64,000 nt of DNA, from contig JADILM010000001.1 of NCBI GenBank assembly GCA_016617785.1, positions 1,426,001-1,490,000 of the forward strand, read 5' to 3'. This document shows, piece after piece, positions 34,474 to 46,095 of this stretch; the first letter of the stretch is position 1, and the number at the start of each line of letters is the position of its first letter. The notes beneath the pieces are model-generated. The model searched no databases. It saw only the letters and a list, made by a program, of their open reading frames with translations, and had not been told where the DNA came from. This DNA comes from Sporobolomyces roseus. Taxonomy: Eukaryota; Basidiomycota; Microbotryomycetes; Sporidiobolales; Sporidiobolaceae. A program made the translations under genes and the position numbers.

Positions 34474-37268
34474 ATGGTCAACATTACGTTCGTCTCTCCT
34501 TTTCCACCCAAAAACTTTTCCTCGCTTCTATCCGGACTAATCGCCTCCCTCTCTTTCTCTCTCCCAGATATGGAAACTTGTTGGCAGAATCAGCAACTTT
34601 AGAAGCTGGTTCGGCTTATACGATTCAACCGGGAGGAACTGATATGATTGTTACGATGGGAGATGGTTCAGTCGCAAGTTATGATCCAGGAGATATGTAA
34701 GTCATGAAAGCCTTCTCTACTGCTTTGTGTGACAGTATCATCTATTTGGGAGGGAAGAGCTAGAAACGGAAGGACCCCTCAGTCGAGATGCGAATTCCTT
34801 TTCCTCGCAAAGGCGGTGTATGCTAAAGGTTTCAGGGGGGAAAGGCGCTATCGTCGAAGTTACAGTGTCGAGGAGATGAAGACAGAAGCAGGACGGCGTC
34901 AGCAAACGTTGACCGGACATGTCGAGCAGTTGAACTAATCTATCCCCTTCGTTTGCGTTTTCGATAAACAGCGCCTGGTTGCTGTCATGTACCGCTCTCG
35001 TTTGGCTCATGATTCCCGGTGTCGGGTGAGTCCATGATCCCTCTCTCTCGTCGTCGATCAGCACAGAAGCTCATTAAAATCCGCTCCCTCAGATACCTTT
35101 ACTCTGGACTCGTTCGAAGAAAAAACGCTCTCGCTGTCTTATTCCTCACAATGCTCGCCATGGCCATCATCTCTTTCCAATTCTTCTTCTGGGGCGAGTC
35201 CTTGCAGATCCCTCTCTCATGTCAAGGGCATAGGTTGATCAGTTTTCGCTTTCACAGGTTACTCGCTGTGTTTCTCTCCTACCGGTGGACCTTTCCTCGG
35301 TGACATGCACTTCTTCGTTCTTCGACACGTCTACGAGACTCCCGTGCCGCAAGCCAACAACAAGGTTCCCCAAGTCGTTTACATGATGTGAGTTTCATCA
35401 CTTTGATCCGAGCGAGGCGAAGACTTGACTCATCGAGATTCTTATTTTACAGTTATCAAAACATGTTCGCCGCGCTTGTTCCTGCTGTCTTCATCGGTGC
35501 TGCGGCAGAACGAGGCAGGATCTTACCCGCTTGCATCTTCTTCTTCTGCTGGAGTGTTCGTATTCATTTCTTCGTTACTGCGAGCAACACGAATGCTGAC
35601 AATCGATTATCAACTTGTAGACGCTCGTATACGATGTCGTCGTTCGATGGATCTGGTCGCCTAACGGTTGGGCTTTCCAATACGGTTCGTCTGGTCCCTC
35701 GAAACCCGTCGACTTTTGGATTTTCAACTGACTCTTGTTGCAACTTTCGCAGGTGTTCTCGATTACGCTGGAGGAGGACCTATCGAAATCTGCTCCGGAG
35801 TAACTGGACTCGTTTACTCGATCTTCCTTGGAAAGCGAAGAGGTTTCGGTACCCACATTCTGTCATTCAAGCCTCACAACGTTTCATTCGTCATTCAAGG
35901 TACTATCTTCCTGTAAGTCTCTCTTCATCCGACTTCTCCCGCGTGTCCTCAGGTACTGACTTGTTTCGCATCTCGCAGTTGGGTCGGATGGATCGGTTTC
36001 AATGGTGGATCAACTTTCGCTGCAAACGTTAAAGCTGCTATCGCGATCGTCAACACCAATTTGGCTGCTGGATTCGGTGGACTCGCATGGATGTTACTTG
36101 ATTGGCGATTGGAGAGGAAATGGAGTGCTGTCGGATACTGCACTGGTGCTATTTGCGGTTTGGTCGCTATCGTAAGTCTCCCTTTCTTTGTGCAGGCCTG
36201 ATTCGAAGCTGATCTCGATCGTTCGATAGACTCCCGCTGCTGGGTTCGTCGGATATGGACCTTCGATCTTCATCGGAGTCGTCGCTGCCGCTATTTCCAA
36301 CGCTTTGACTACTCTCAAAGGTTTCTTCTCATTCGATGACGCTGTAAGTCTCCTACTTCTCCGCTTGACTATTCTCACAGCAGCTAATAGTGTCTCTGCT
36401 CACCGAATAGATGGATATCTACGCATGCCGTACGTCGTTTTTTTGTTTCTCACGCTCTCGAATTGTTGGCTGATCAGGCTCGTTTCTTCGCTATATAGAC
36501 GGAGTTGCTGGTATTGTCGGACTCGTCTTCACTGGAGTATTCGCTCAAGCTTCGATCGCCGCTACCGATGGTTACACCGTTATCGACGGAGGATGGCTCG
36601 ACGGAAATTACATTCAAGTCGGAAAGCAACTCGCTTATGTTTGCGCTTGCTGGGGATGGTGAGTTCCCTTCTTCGCTACTTCCGATTGCGAGAAGCTGTA
36701 GAACTGATCGAAGCCGTCTGAATGATCGAATTTCGAATTCGAATCTACAGGACTTTCTGCATGTCGTACATCCTCATGTTCTTGATCAACTTGATCCCTG
36801 GTTGCAAGTTCCGAACAGATGAGGAGGGCGAGATCATCGGTGTTGACGAAGTCGAGGTGCGTTTAATTTCGTTACCACCTCAAAAAAAATCCCGAGACTG
36901 ACTACTACTCCATAACTGCAACAGCTAGGGGAGTTCGCGTACGATTTCGTACATAGCGAGTTGTTTCCATTCCCTGTATGACGAAACGAAGTGCTGATCA
37001 GTCTTGTTTGACGAAAATAGTTCGACGAGAAGTCGATTCTTCTCAAGGACTTCCTCGCATCGCCACCACTCACATCAAGCCTGCTTCAGTACGATCATAC
37101 CCTCTCGAGCAAGTCGGAGATGGAGGAGTACCCCACGAAGGAGCGACCAATACTCGAGAAGCTGTCAATGGAGCCGCCGCTTCTCACGAAGATTCGGCAG
37201 AGGTGACACATCATTACATGAACGGTACGACTGGCGAGTATGAAGAGAAAGCGATCAAAGGACAATAG
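34474..37268 (+). CDS. Ammonium transporter, Mep/AMT family (Mep1/Mep3-like pore)
   Basis: A plasma-membrane ammonium permease with 11 expected helices. The start MVNIT at 34474 is followed by an intron and YGNLLAESATLEAG. Seen: WLLSCTALVWLMIPGVGYLY, SGLVRRKNALAVLFLTMLAM, NMFAALVPAVFIGAAAERGR, GVLDYAGGGPIEICSGVTGL, FLWVGWIGFNGGSTFAANV, ITPAAGFVGYGPSIFIGVVA, DIYACHGVAGIVGLVFTG, and ELGEFAYDF at the start of the C-terminal tail. The second pore His is present in ACHGVAG, but the first twin-His position is Glu in GPIEICSG, as in the Mep1/Mep3 class. The last junction is uncertain: one acceptor (near 37000) keeps a frame ending YEEKAIKGQ at 37268; another (near 37020) stops about 65 bases earlier. 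The tail is cytosolic in either case. Confidence 0.93.
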
Positions 37269-38541
37269 ACACGCACACTTTCTCGCTCTCTTTGTCTATT
37301 TCGTCTTTCCGTTTGTTCTTCCTACTGTTCCAATTCTCCTCTTGACGTATCTCGATTACATATCACTGCTATCTCCTTCCCATTCGTGTCTCGATCCCTT
37401 ACTCCTTCATACCGTGATATATAGACGAAGGAAAGTAAAAAGTTGGAATTCGCTTTCATTTGTTGGTCAAGTTCGCCGAGTTGATCCTTGACTTTGTTGT
37501 TACCCACTCACTCTCACTAGATATATACTTCTCTTGTCTGTAATGACTATGTGCATCTTTGATCAAAATCTCTCTCTCGTTTCTTCGTTTCGCAGCGCAG
37601 ATTCTCTAGGACGTTTGGCTCGCTCCAGATCGAAGCCAGAGAGTTTGCTCGCCCCTGATGTACTCATCATATCATCCCAGCATCCGTAGTAGCTGGCTGG
37701 TGTTCCTTTGATCGGGTCGCGAGTTGAGCCGTTGAACCAGATTCGATGCTTGCGTTCGAACGGTCAAGAGGACCCATCATATTATCGACTTGTCGCTGCG
37801 CATAGCTGTGAGTTCGGCAGCTGAAGCTAAAGCTACTCTCTAATGGTAACCACTGCCGTGGCGCAGTCAACGGGATCAGCGAGTTCTCGTATTTTGTCAC
37901 GACGAAAGGAAAAGCTCACCAGTGTGCTTCGAGGCGATTGTCTGAGGGTAAGTACCACAAAGCAAGCCTCAGAAATGTTGTCGACCTCGGTGATGCGAAC
38001 AGTAGAGGGGCAAAGCTAAGAGAAGTGAAAAGAAGCCGGATCGGATAGCGAAATGAGTCAACTCAAGACTTGACAGACACCCCCCCTAATCGGTCAAGTT
38101 GTGGACGAGACTCAAATAGAGCCGTCTCGCGGGATAAGAGCGACAGTAAGCAGAGGTAGAGCGCGAAGACCGGGTACAGCATTGCGAAGAGATTTGGCCT
38201 CCAGGAATCAAGCTACTCTCAGCGAGGATCGATCGAGGATTGCGATGGCTGGCTCAGCTGCACCTTCTCGGACCTCCCTAGTCGATTTCTTCGAGATATG
38301 AGCGATGTTTGCGATGGGTCTTGGAGAAAAACAAGAGAACATAAGCGAGGAAACGATGGGGATGATTGCGAGCAGCGGCAAGGAGCAGAGGGTGTCAAGA
38401 TAATAGGATTCAGCAACACGGCAGAGCACTAGTCGAGATCTGAGCGAGATGAGGATTCAGCAGGAGGACAAGAGAGAGTCAGGGAATTTTTACAACTCCT
38501 GCTTCTCCCGCACCCCCACCTCGTCTACCAGCTCCACCAGT
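37269..38541. other. Long intergenic stretch without a clear gene
   Basis: About 1.27 kb between the ammonium transporter and the COX5-like gene. Frames are short and on both strands. A run of eight C lies near 38082-38090. I tried tRNA-like arms around 37690-37900 and found nothing that folds convincingly. Confidence 0.45.
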
Positions 38542-39551
38542 ATGCTCCGAACTTCAGTAGCCCGTGTCGCTCGCGCAGTGCCCCGTCAAACTTTGGCTCG
38601 ATCCGCTTCGACTTCAGTTGCCCCGGTCAATCTCAACAACGTAAGTTGATAATCTCACTCCTCTCTACTCGCTCATAGAAGTTGCAGATTGCTGACATAG
38701 TCATCTGTACTATCTACTCATATCCTCCCTACTGCGACTCTCACCCTCGGTTGCTTCGTTGTGATCAACTTGAACTGCCTTCTTCGACCAACCCGCTCAT
38801 TCGATTTTCCCTTTCTCTCAACTCTACTCGAACTGGATACACAGATCGAGGCATCATGGAAGACATTGACTCCAGCTGAACAAGAACAAACTTTCAAACA
38901 CCTCGAAGAGCTACAGAAGAAGGACTGGAAAGAACTTTCCCTTGATGAGAAGAAGGCCTGTACGTCTCCCGAGTCTCTCTAGTGGGATTTGTGGTACGGT
39001 AGAGCTGACAAGGAGGTGTTCTGATAACAGCTTACTACGTTGCTTTCGGTCCTCATGGTCCCCGTGAACCTATTCAAGCCGAGGCAGGAAAGACCATCGC
39101 AGGTGTAACAGCGGCTATCGCTGTTGGTGGTATCCTCTTCTACCTCCTCAGGAGAGGTGGTACGTCCCTTCTCCTTCTCCCGATCCACTCGAGGCGTCAA
39201 TCTGAACGAAAAACTGACGTCCCTTTTATCCGGTTCCTCTTTCCTCCTCCCTTCTCCTTCCTTCCCCGCCAATGATCATATAACTCGAATAAACTCGATC
39301 CACGGAATCTGCAGGTGCCGAGACCCCCAAGTCTGTGTCGAAGGAATGGCAAGAGGCCGCGAACGAGATGTTGAAGGAGCAAAAATCGGATCCTTTCACC
39401 GGTATCGGAAGCAAGGATTACAAGGGCAAGGGACAGGTACGTTGCTCGAGTTACATTCCGCAGCGAGGCCATCTCTACCATTCGCGGACAGAAACTGATA
39501 ATTTCTCCCCTTTACACTCTTTTCGCAAAATATAAACAGGTCACCTTCTAA
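38542..39551 (+). CDS. COX5: Cytochrome c oxidase subunit IV family (Cox5)
   Basis: A nuclear-encoded subunit of respiratory complex IV in the inner mitochondrial membrane. The first exon gives a clear presequence (MLRTSVARVARAVPRQTLAR). After an intron of about 200 bases come IEASWKTLTPAEQEQTF, KKDWKELSLDEKKASYYVAF and GPHGPREPI, the conserved matrix helix-turn of subunit IV. One membrane span follows (GVTAAIAVGGILFYLLRRGG) and an intermembrane-space tail with SVSKEWQEAANEMLKEQKSD and GQVTF. The stop is TAA at 39549-39551. Spliced length is about 155 residues, the usual fungal size. Confidence 0.92.
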
Positions 39552-40172
39552 GCTCTTCTCTAATCATACTTATCACCCTCGGCTTCATCCTCTTTCGCTT
39601 CCTATCCCCCAAAATCGACTCACCCCACCCCATCTTCTGCTTTCTATTCTATATCTTTTCTCCCTCTTTTCTTCTTCTCTCTTCTCCTTCTTCCCGCCTT
39701 CTCTCCAACATCATTTCCTCGACCATCGAAACTCCTCAACGAAAACGTCCACAACCTCCTTTCTCGAGATTATCCCGTTCTCTTCAAGAGCTCAATCGTG
39801 CGGTTCAGGCGATTTTACTTTTATCAGAGACGAAGGGGTTTTGTCGGAGGGAAGGTTACAGTGTTGCTCGAAAAGGGAGTTAAGTGTGATAGTGTGGTGT
39901 TGGTCGCCTTCTAGAAATCGGTGTAGACTTTTGTGTGTTTGTGCAGGGGAAAAAAATCAAAAGGCATTCCCAAAAAACTGAATCGAGGGGTTACGGATGC
40001 GAGCTACAGGAGGAGCTTTGGAGTGACTCACGCTTCGACGACGCTGGCTATCAGGACTATAAGACTTCTGCTTGTCGTTCGGATTCGCTCCTTCTCCGAA
40101 CTCACCGCGGAGCGAGCTTCCTCCTCGTTTTGCTTGGTCACTCTCTTTCTTCCCTCTTCCATTTCTGCACCG
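39552..40172. other. Intergenic: COX5 3' end and next promoter
   Basis: About 620 bases. The first 150 are very pyrimidine-rich on the plus strand. No gene is supported here. Confidence 0.5.
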
Positions 40173-42200
40173 ATGTCTCCTCCTCTGTCGCCTTGGGTAC
40201 TCAACCCTAATCCTCGAGCCAAGTGAGCGGATCTCGCCCTCTCCTTCGAAGTCGCTTCGTACTGAATCTTGGCTTCTCGTAGTCCTCGTTTCCTCGCTGA
40301 ACTTCACGAAGCTGGTTACCTCGACGAGGTGGGTCTCCCTTCTTCCGTCCCTGGTCATAGCAATTAGGCTCTATACCCTCAACGCTGTCCTCCCTCTTTT
40401 CGATCTCTCGATAGACTGATCTCTCTCGTGCAAACGCAGCCGTCTCACATCAATGATCGTCCCGAGACGATAGTCAGACGCTACAAGAGTGGACTCGAAG
40501 CTGCAGACTTTTGGGTACACGAGACGAGGTTTCTCCGTCAGACTGGATTGAGCGAAGTGAGTCGGATTTATTTGACCCCTCTCGTCATCTTCTCGTGAGG
40601 AGCAGATACTGACTATCACTGGCCTCGCGTAGACCTCTGAACCTCGTATCGATTTTCGTCGGACCGAGCCGACGACGAGTAGTCCCTTCGTTCACTTTTT
40701 CGTCGATAAATTACCTCCAGCGATCGATACTTCGACTTCTTCCGGTTGCGTCGAGGCACATTGGACCGTTGACGATTCTGTTCCTGTCGATCTAGATAAA
40801 GTCGAGTTCGCAGTTACGATCCCTGAGTGAGTGGTCGATTCTTTCGAGCTTACGAACTTTCGTTGACTTTGACTAATTGTTTCAATCGCCTCTACAGCTT
40901 CCTGCCTATCTTTGTCGTCTTCGAGATCAGAGAAGATGAGTTATTCGAAGAGGATGGAGTACCGGTGAGCCCACAAAATCTATTTTCTCGCATTCTCGCA
41001 GCTAACCGTCTACTCGTTTTTCCGTCTGCAGAGATCAGCGTCTCAGGTCGGATTGAACAGACTTCCGGACAACCATCAGAGATCATCTCATCATCATCCT
41101 GGAGTTCGAGTATTCGATCTTTGAAACGAAGAGATTCTGTCTTCCCCAGTCTTCCGCAGCGAGGTTGAGGTGACAGCGTTTCGATCACTCGTGGGAGCCC
41201 TTCAATCGATCTGTCGGGACCGCGGACTCTGTTTCCACGAAAGCTTCGCCGAGATGCAGTCGACTTTAGCTTCGTTCTCCTTTTCTCGCTCCCCATCCTC
41301 ACTCACGACAATGAATCGCCTCCTCAAGGAAATTACGCATATATATCAACGTAGAGGAACGAAGTATCTTTGCCCCGTTTGCTGGTTCGGTCCTTCCACA
41401 ATCACCGTTTGTCCGTTTCCAGTCTCTTGCCGGTTGCAGTAGGCTCAATCCATTTTCCCTCGGTTCTCAGAACGTCGAGGACCACGTCAAAGCTGCTCAT
41501 GTGTTTGATGATATGCAGAGGCCAGAGGATGAGCGCAAGCGTCCTCGTGTCTGTCCTGTCTGTCAGGCAACGTCTTTTACGAGTCCGTGAGTATCAACTC
41601 CTTCTTCTTCTGCACCCGACAGTCGCGATGGCGAATTAACCCTGCTCGACAACTTTAGGGAGATTATGAACAAGCGACATGAGAGTCTGTGTCCAGCGAT
41701 ACCAGAGAATCGTCGTCGAAAAGACAATCGCAAGGGGAATCAAGAGAAGGGCAAAACTTGTCGTCTCGTAGAGTCAGTAAGTCCAATCACTCTCGGAGCA
41801 ACGAAGCTCACGACAAGCTGACAGTGTGCTTCAGACTGTCGCGCAAAATGGCATACACCACGAACGTAATCTCGCCCCGCCGCCCGTATCAGCTCCCTCT
41901 CGCTCGATGCTCTCAGATCCTCGAACAAACAACGGTCACAGCTCTGGTCACAACTTGCCGTTCCAGTATTATCACGGAGCGACTGGTACCTGGTCAGACG
42001 CCAGTGTAGCCAATGATGAACACCACTTTGAACCATTGCAGATTGAGGACTGCGGCTGCTCTCCTTACTACCCATCACACGGCTGCGATGCCCTCCGCGG
42101 TGAGCCAATGAATACCCGGATTCCGTATTTGAGAGGACAGCACTCCTTGCAGAAGCCACCGAGCTTGTCAAAGCGTAAAAGAGTTCTCTATCGATTCTGA
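40173..42200 (+). CDS. Uncharacterised protein with two CPVC zinc-finger-like motifs; in-frame TGA
   Basis: I do not recognise a family. Exons start at MSPPLSPWVLNPNPRA and join in frame through RFLAELHEAGYLDE, INDRPETIVRRYKSGLEAAD, PFVHFFVDKLPPAIDT and FLPIFVVFEIREDELFEEDG. Two zinc-binding-like units follow: CPVCWLNPF...DHVKAAH (C2H2 spacing, across an intron of about 58 bases) and VCPVCQATSFTSPEIMNKRH with a later Cys. A basic stretch (ENRRRKDNRKGNQEKGK) and a Cys/His-rich tail ending SLSKRKRVLYRF close the gene at 42198-42200. A TGA at 41122-41124 lies in frame between two stretches that otherwise continue in the same frame. It could be a real disruption, a base-call error, or hidden in an intron I did not resolve. 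Nuclear location is a guess. Confidence 0.55.
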
Positions 42201-42374
42201 TCCCTTTGTTGTCTCTTCTGTTGTCTCCTCATGTACTTCCACCTGTGTTCTACTTTTACTACCGCCGATCTATTGTATCCAGAGCTCAGAGAGAAGGACG
42301 GCGACTGCAGAAACATGTCAATTGATTCGACTTTGTTCCTTTTCGTAGCTTTGTCGTTGTCAAATAGATAAGGC

Positions 42375-44167
42375 TCAAATACAGATGAGTGCCACAAGTA
42401 GTATCAACATCAAGTAGGTCACACGACATGGCTTGAAGTTGCGAGTTATCGAAGTACTCGACGTTTTGGGATTCGACTCGGCTACTGAAATTTCGAGTGT
42501 CTGTTCAAAAGCAGAACCATCAGAGAGCTGAGGGTATTCGGAGCCGAGATAAGTGCTAGACGAACGGAAGCTATCCAGGACGCGAGGAGTTGATGAACAG
42601 GCCATGTCGGGTTCCATGAGCTTTTCCAGAAACTGCAACGAGAAATGATCAGACGGCACGGCAGGAATTCAATCGAAAGGCCACTCACTAACTCCGGAGC
42701 TATCGTTGAAAAGTTACGCAGAGAAATCAGCTTTGTCTCGAGCGCGAGAAGCAGTCCCAAGTCAGACTCACAGGTGCTTCGCATCTTGGGTCGCTCGCGT
42801 CTGGTGAATCGATGATCGAGCTGTAAGCGTCACAGCTAGTTGTGGAGTTGCTGAATCCGTACTGTGACGGCTTATCGAGCAGCTGTCAGACGTCTCAAGC
42901 GTCAGTCTCGCATTCTGATTTCGTATCGACATCAAGTTTCGACGTTACCTTTCCGGTGAAGCTCTTCGAATCGAACCATGTCGAACTCATACCTTGATAC
43001 CTACTGACTGAGCTCGAGACATATGTGTTGAGCTGCGAATTCCACGAGTCCACTGAATCGGCTATCGTCCGAGAAGCATTCTGGGAGGAAAGGGCGAGAG
43101 GAGATTTCGAGAGAGTCGGTAGTGAGATATGGAGGAATCGACGAGCTACGGTGATCACAACCTCTCAGTGTCGAGTTCTATGAACTGTCGAGAAAGCAGA
43201 AAGGTAGCTCACCTCCGGCAAGGTATAGTCGATCGATTGCGAAATCGTAAGCTGACAAAAGCTGAGGAATGATTGCCTCGAAATCTTGACTCCTTGTGAA
43301 GCAATTGTATAGATCCTGTGAGGATAACCAACATTTCTCGTCAGACTCGGTGACTAGCGAAACAGAGGAGGACGAAAGGTAAACTTGCGTCGTTTCCGAA
43401 CCATATAGCTATGCCGTTCGTTCAGAGCAGTCAGAAGGATGGGGTTCCAGGGCTGTTCGTATAGAAGAACTGATCGAGAGCTTACCGAAGAGTGTCTCGT
43501 TTGCCGACCATGAAACAGGTTTCGATTGATTCGGATTCGCAAAGTAAGTTTCAAACAGTCCGACTTGCGAGCCAAAGTCCGTCTACATAGCGGCTCATTA
43601 TTCGTTAGCCTGGTTTGATCGCTGTTCGAGTAAGAGAGTGGGACGTACAGCGGGATTCGAGAAAACGAGATTGTTGTCTATGACCGCTCCGACAGATGCG
43701 AAATCGTAGTACGAGCGAGTCGCAGACGTGAAGTTCGTTGCAAAGTACTTGAGCCAGTCTGCGAAGTTGTAAGGGTGAGACGACTGAATATTGGGAGAAA
43801 ACGCGAGAATAGTGCGAACTTACTGTCTCCTCCTGTCGTGGTCTGCATCCCGAAATCATGCCAATCGATTGTTAGCCTGTGCTCAGATGCTCGAGCTGAA
43901 AAGACGTTTGACTCACGTTTGCAATATCGATGTTTTGCAGGTCTTTCGCAGGAGAATAACCGTTACTTGTCCATGAATCGCCGAAAGCAAAGCTGTCAAT
44001 ATCTCGGAAGTGGGTGTAAGTATCTGCTCTGCGATATCGAACAGGCCGACGGATAGAACGTACACGTTGTTGATGTTCGTAAGCAGCGATTGAGCGGCGA
44101 TTGTAGACTCGATCGTTAGTAGCGATAGGACCGCCGAGACGATCACCTTGCGTGTCGAGGGAGTCAT
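42375..44167 (-). CDS. Secreted GDSL/SGNH hydrolase-like protein, catalytic block V altered
   Basis: A secreted SGNH-fold protein resembling fungal carbohydrate esterase 16-type enzymes. The start at 44167 gives a signal peptide (VIVSAVLSLLTIESTIAAQS). After one intron comes block I, VFAFGDSWTSNGYSP, with the nucleophile Ser. Later: FASVGAVIDNNLVFSN, QVGLFETYFANPNQSKPVSW, FTRSQDFEAIIPQLLSAYDF and FLHISLPTLSKSPLAL, the usual order. Block V reads YFWKSSWNPTWPVHQLLA, where relatives have a D-x-x-H before the Pro; here the His position is Asn and no Asp is aligned, so activity is doubtful. The 3' end is uncertain: the simple frame stops at 42482, whereas another frame, reached by a very short intron, runs to 42375 and ends in a hydrophobic GPI-anchor-like tail (TYLMLILLVALICI). 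Confidence 0.75.
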
Positions 44168-44893
44168 ACTTGTAGCGCTCTTGATCGGATGGAAGCGACT
44201 GAGGCGATACGAGAGGAGACGAGACGGCCTCAAGCGAGAATCTGAGAGAATTGAGATCGTGAAAGAGAAGCGACAGAACCCGAGCGACGTCGGCGGCGAA
44301 GCAGATGGCGAGGAGGTTGACGATCAGGACATCAAAGAGGATACGAAGCCGAAACCTTCGTCTCCAGCTCAGGAAAGTGAGCGGAGAGTTTGCGACAAGC
44401 CATTTCTGCAGAAGCAGAAAGAGCAACGAAGCGATCGAGTGGAAGTCTGGCGGAGCCTTCCGCGACTCTGTAGAAGCTCGAGACTATCTGAGGTTGCCCG
44501 AACGGAATCGGAATCAGAAGTTAGAGATTGAAGTGAGGGAGAGAACTGAGAGAGTGAGACGAACAGACTGACCGCTAGTACTTGAAGGCTCTGGTGCAAT
44601 CCATTCCAGTGGATTGATCTCTAACTCGGCAGCATTCCTTCCGCCGTTCGAGGTGTTGGGGAGGCAGGAGATCGAGTGAAAATGAGAAAAGTTGAACGAT
44701 GGAATTCGCTGGCGAGAAGCTTTGAGACTCCAATAAAGACGTAGCCTGATCCTGAGTAAAGTATGCGTGGTCTCCAGTAGCTCTCGAGCGTCAACGAGCG
44801 AGTAGTAGGGGGCGGGACTCAGCCGTCATCAAACGGAATAAACTCTGCTTCCTTCCTCTTCAACCAATCACTTCAAAATCAAGTACGAACAAT
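44168..44893. other. Divergent intergenic region
   Basis: About 725 bases between the GDSL gene and the small gene at 44894. Frames of 70-130 codons exist on both strands but overlap each other and show no motif; I read the region as two promoters. Confidence 0.45.
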
Positions 44894-45656
44894 ATGAGTG
44901 GATTAGTAGACAAGATCAAGCACGCTGTACACCCAACCGTAAGTCCCGCCTCACTGCACTCTCTCGCCGAAGTTTTGTTGGCTGATCTCCCGAAACTTGC
45001 TCAAAAACAGGGCACCAAGACTGTAGATGAAGTAGACAACGACAAGCACAAGAAGACTCATTCTCACGAGGTTGAAGAAGACCGAGCCGATACTCTTGCG
45101 AGTGAGTCCTGCTTCTTCTTGAACTCCCAAACCGTCCTGACTGACCTGTTTCCCTCGCTAGGGGAACGTAATCTCGACGAAGTAGCTCATCCCTCACAAC
45201 ACGGTACTCCCATGTCTCTTCCCGCTCAAAACCAAGGAGAAAACCTCTCTTCCTTCGCTCCTCGAGAGACGCTCGACGCTGCCGCTCATCATCAACACGA
45301 ATCAAGACATCACCCTGATATGCAAGGTGTAACCCACATCCCTGAGTCTGAAATTCCTTATCGACACGCCCGCAAGGAGAACACCGGTGAGTATTCAGGA
45401 GTGTTCGCAAGACGTGGTTTGAGGACGACGAGCTGATCTGATTGTGCGTAAACGTAGCTCTTCGACCGAGTGATCCCAACAACGTAAGTCTCGTATCTTC
45501 TCTGCCTAGTCCTCTCATAGGTATAGGCGAGTCGCCTTGTCCGAGAAATCATACTGATGAATCTGCGTTTCCTTTCCTCCCCCTCATCACAAACAGCCCG
45601 CTTCGATGGACGGTGCTGCAAACTACGCCGTAGCTGGAGATGATCGTGCTATCTAG
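44894..45656 (+). CDS. Small hydrophilic protein of unknown function
   Basis: Product not recognised. Five exons join in frame: MSGLVDKIKHAVHPT, then GTKTVDEVDNDKHKK with THSHEVEEDRADTLA, then RERNLDEVAHPSQHG through PYRHARKENT, then ALRPSDPNN, then PASMDGAANYAVAGDDRAI with TAG at 45654-45656. It is short (about 130 residues), rich in His, Asp, Glu and Lys, with no signal peptide, helix or Cys, and is likely disordered and cytosolic. Small hydrophilic proteins of this kind are often stress-induced in basidiomycetes, but that is inference. The consistent phases across four introns are the main evidence that the gene is real. Confidence 0.65.
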
Positions 45657-46095
45657 ACCAGCGATGAATCGGACAAACATAACACGCTCCAACCTCACAA
45701 CCGCAACCTGAACTTGAATCGTCGCATTTCGTCGCATCTCTTTGTTGTTTCGTTGTAAAATACAGACACTCTTTCCACTCTCGCATCTACTCGCTCTCCT
45801 AGATAAGGATTCAGGACGCGAGTTGAGAGCCTCAAGCGAGTTCATGGTCACTGCAACAAGCAATGCGAAGAGACTTTCAACTTTCGCATTGAACTCATTC
45901 ATCTGTGTATCGAACATCTCCAAAACTCAACCTCGTTCCGAGTACTCTACGCAATCGGCCATCTGCGCTAACGAAAGAGAAAGATAGTTTTGCGAAATTC
46001 GAGATTCAGGGGAGAAACGAAGAGAGAGAGGGTCAACTTCCGACTTCTCACTCGCTCCTTCAAAACCACACAGCAAGGCAGCACAGTAGCTCAAG
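45657..46095. other. Intergenic: upstream of GCN20-like gene
   Basis: About 440 bases with no supported gene; it should hold the previous 3' end and the GCN20 promoter. Confidence 0.5.

Noticed and set aside
37690..37900. Possible tRNA gene, from a TTCGAA-like element
   Set aside because: No matching A box, acceptor stem or anticodon arm could be folded.
44148..44600. Plus and minus frames in the divergent region before the small gene at 44894
   Set aside because: Low-complexity Arg/Glu-rich reading on one strand mirrors Ser/Leu on the other, with no motif or splice continuity.
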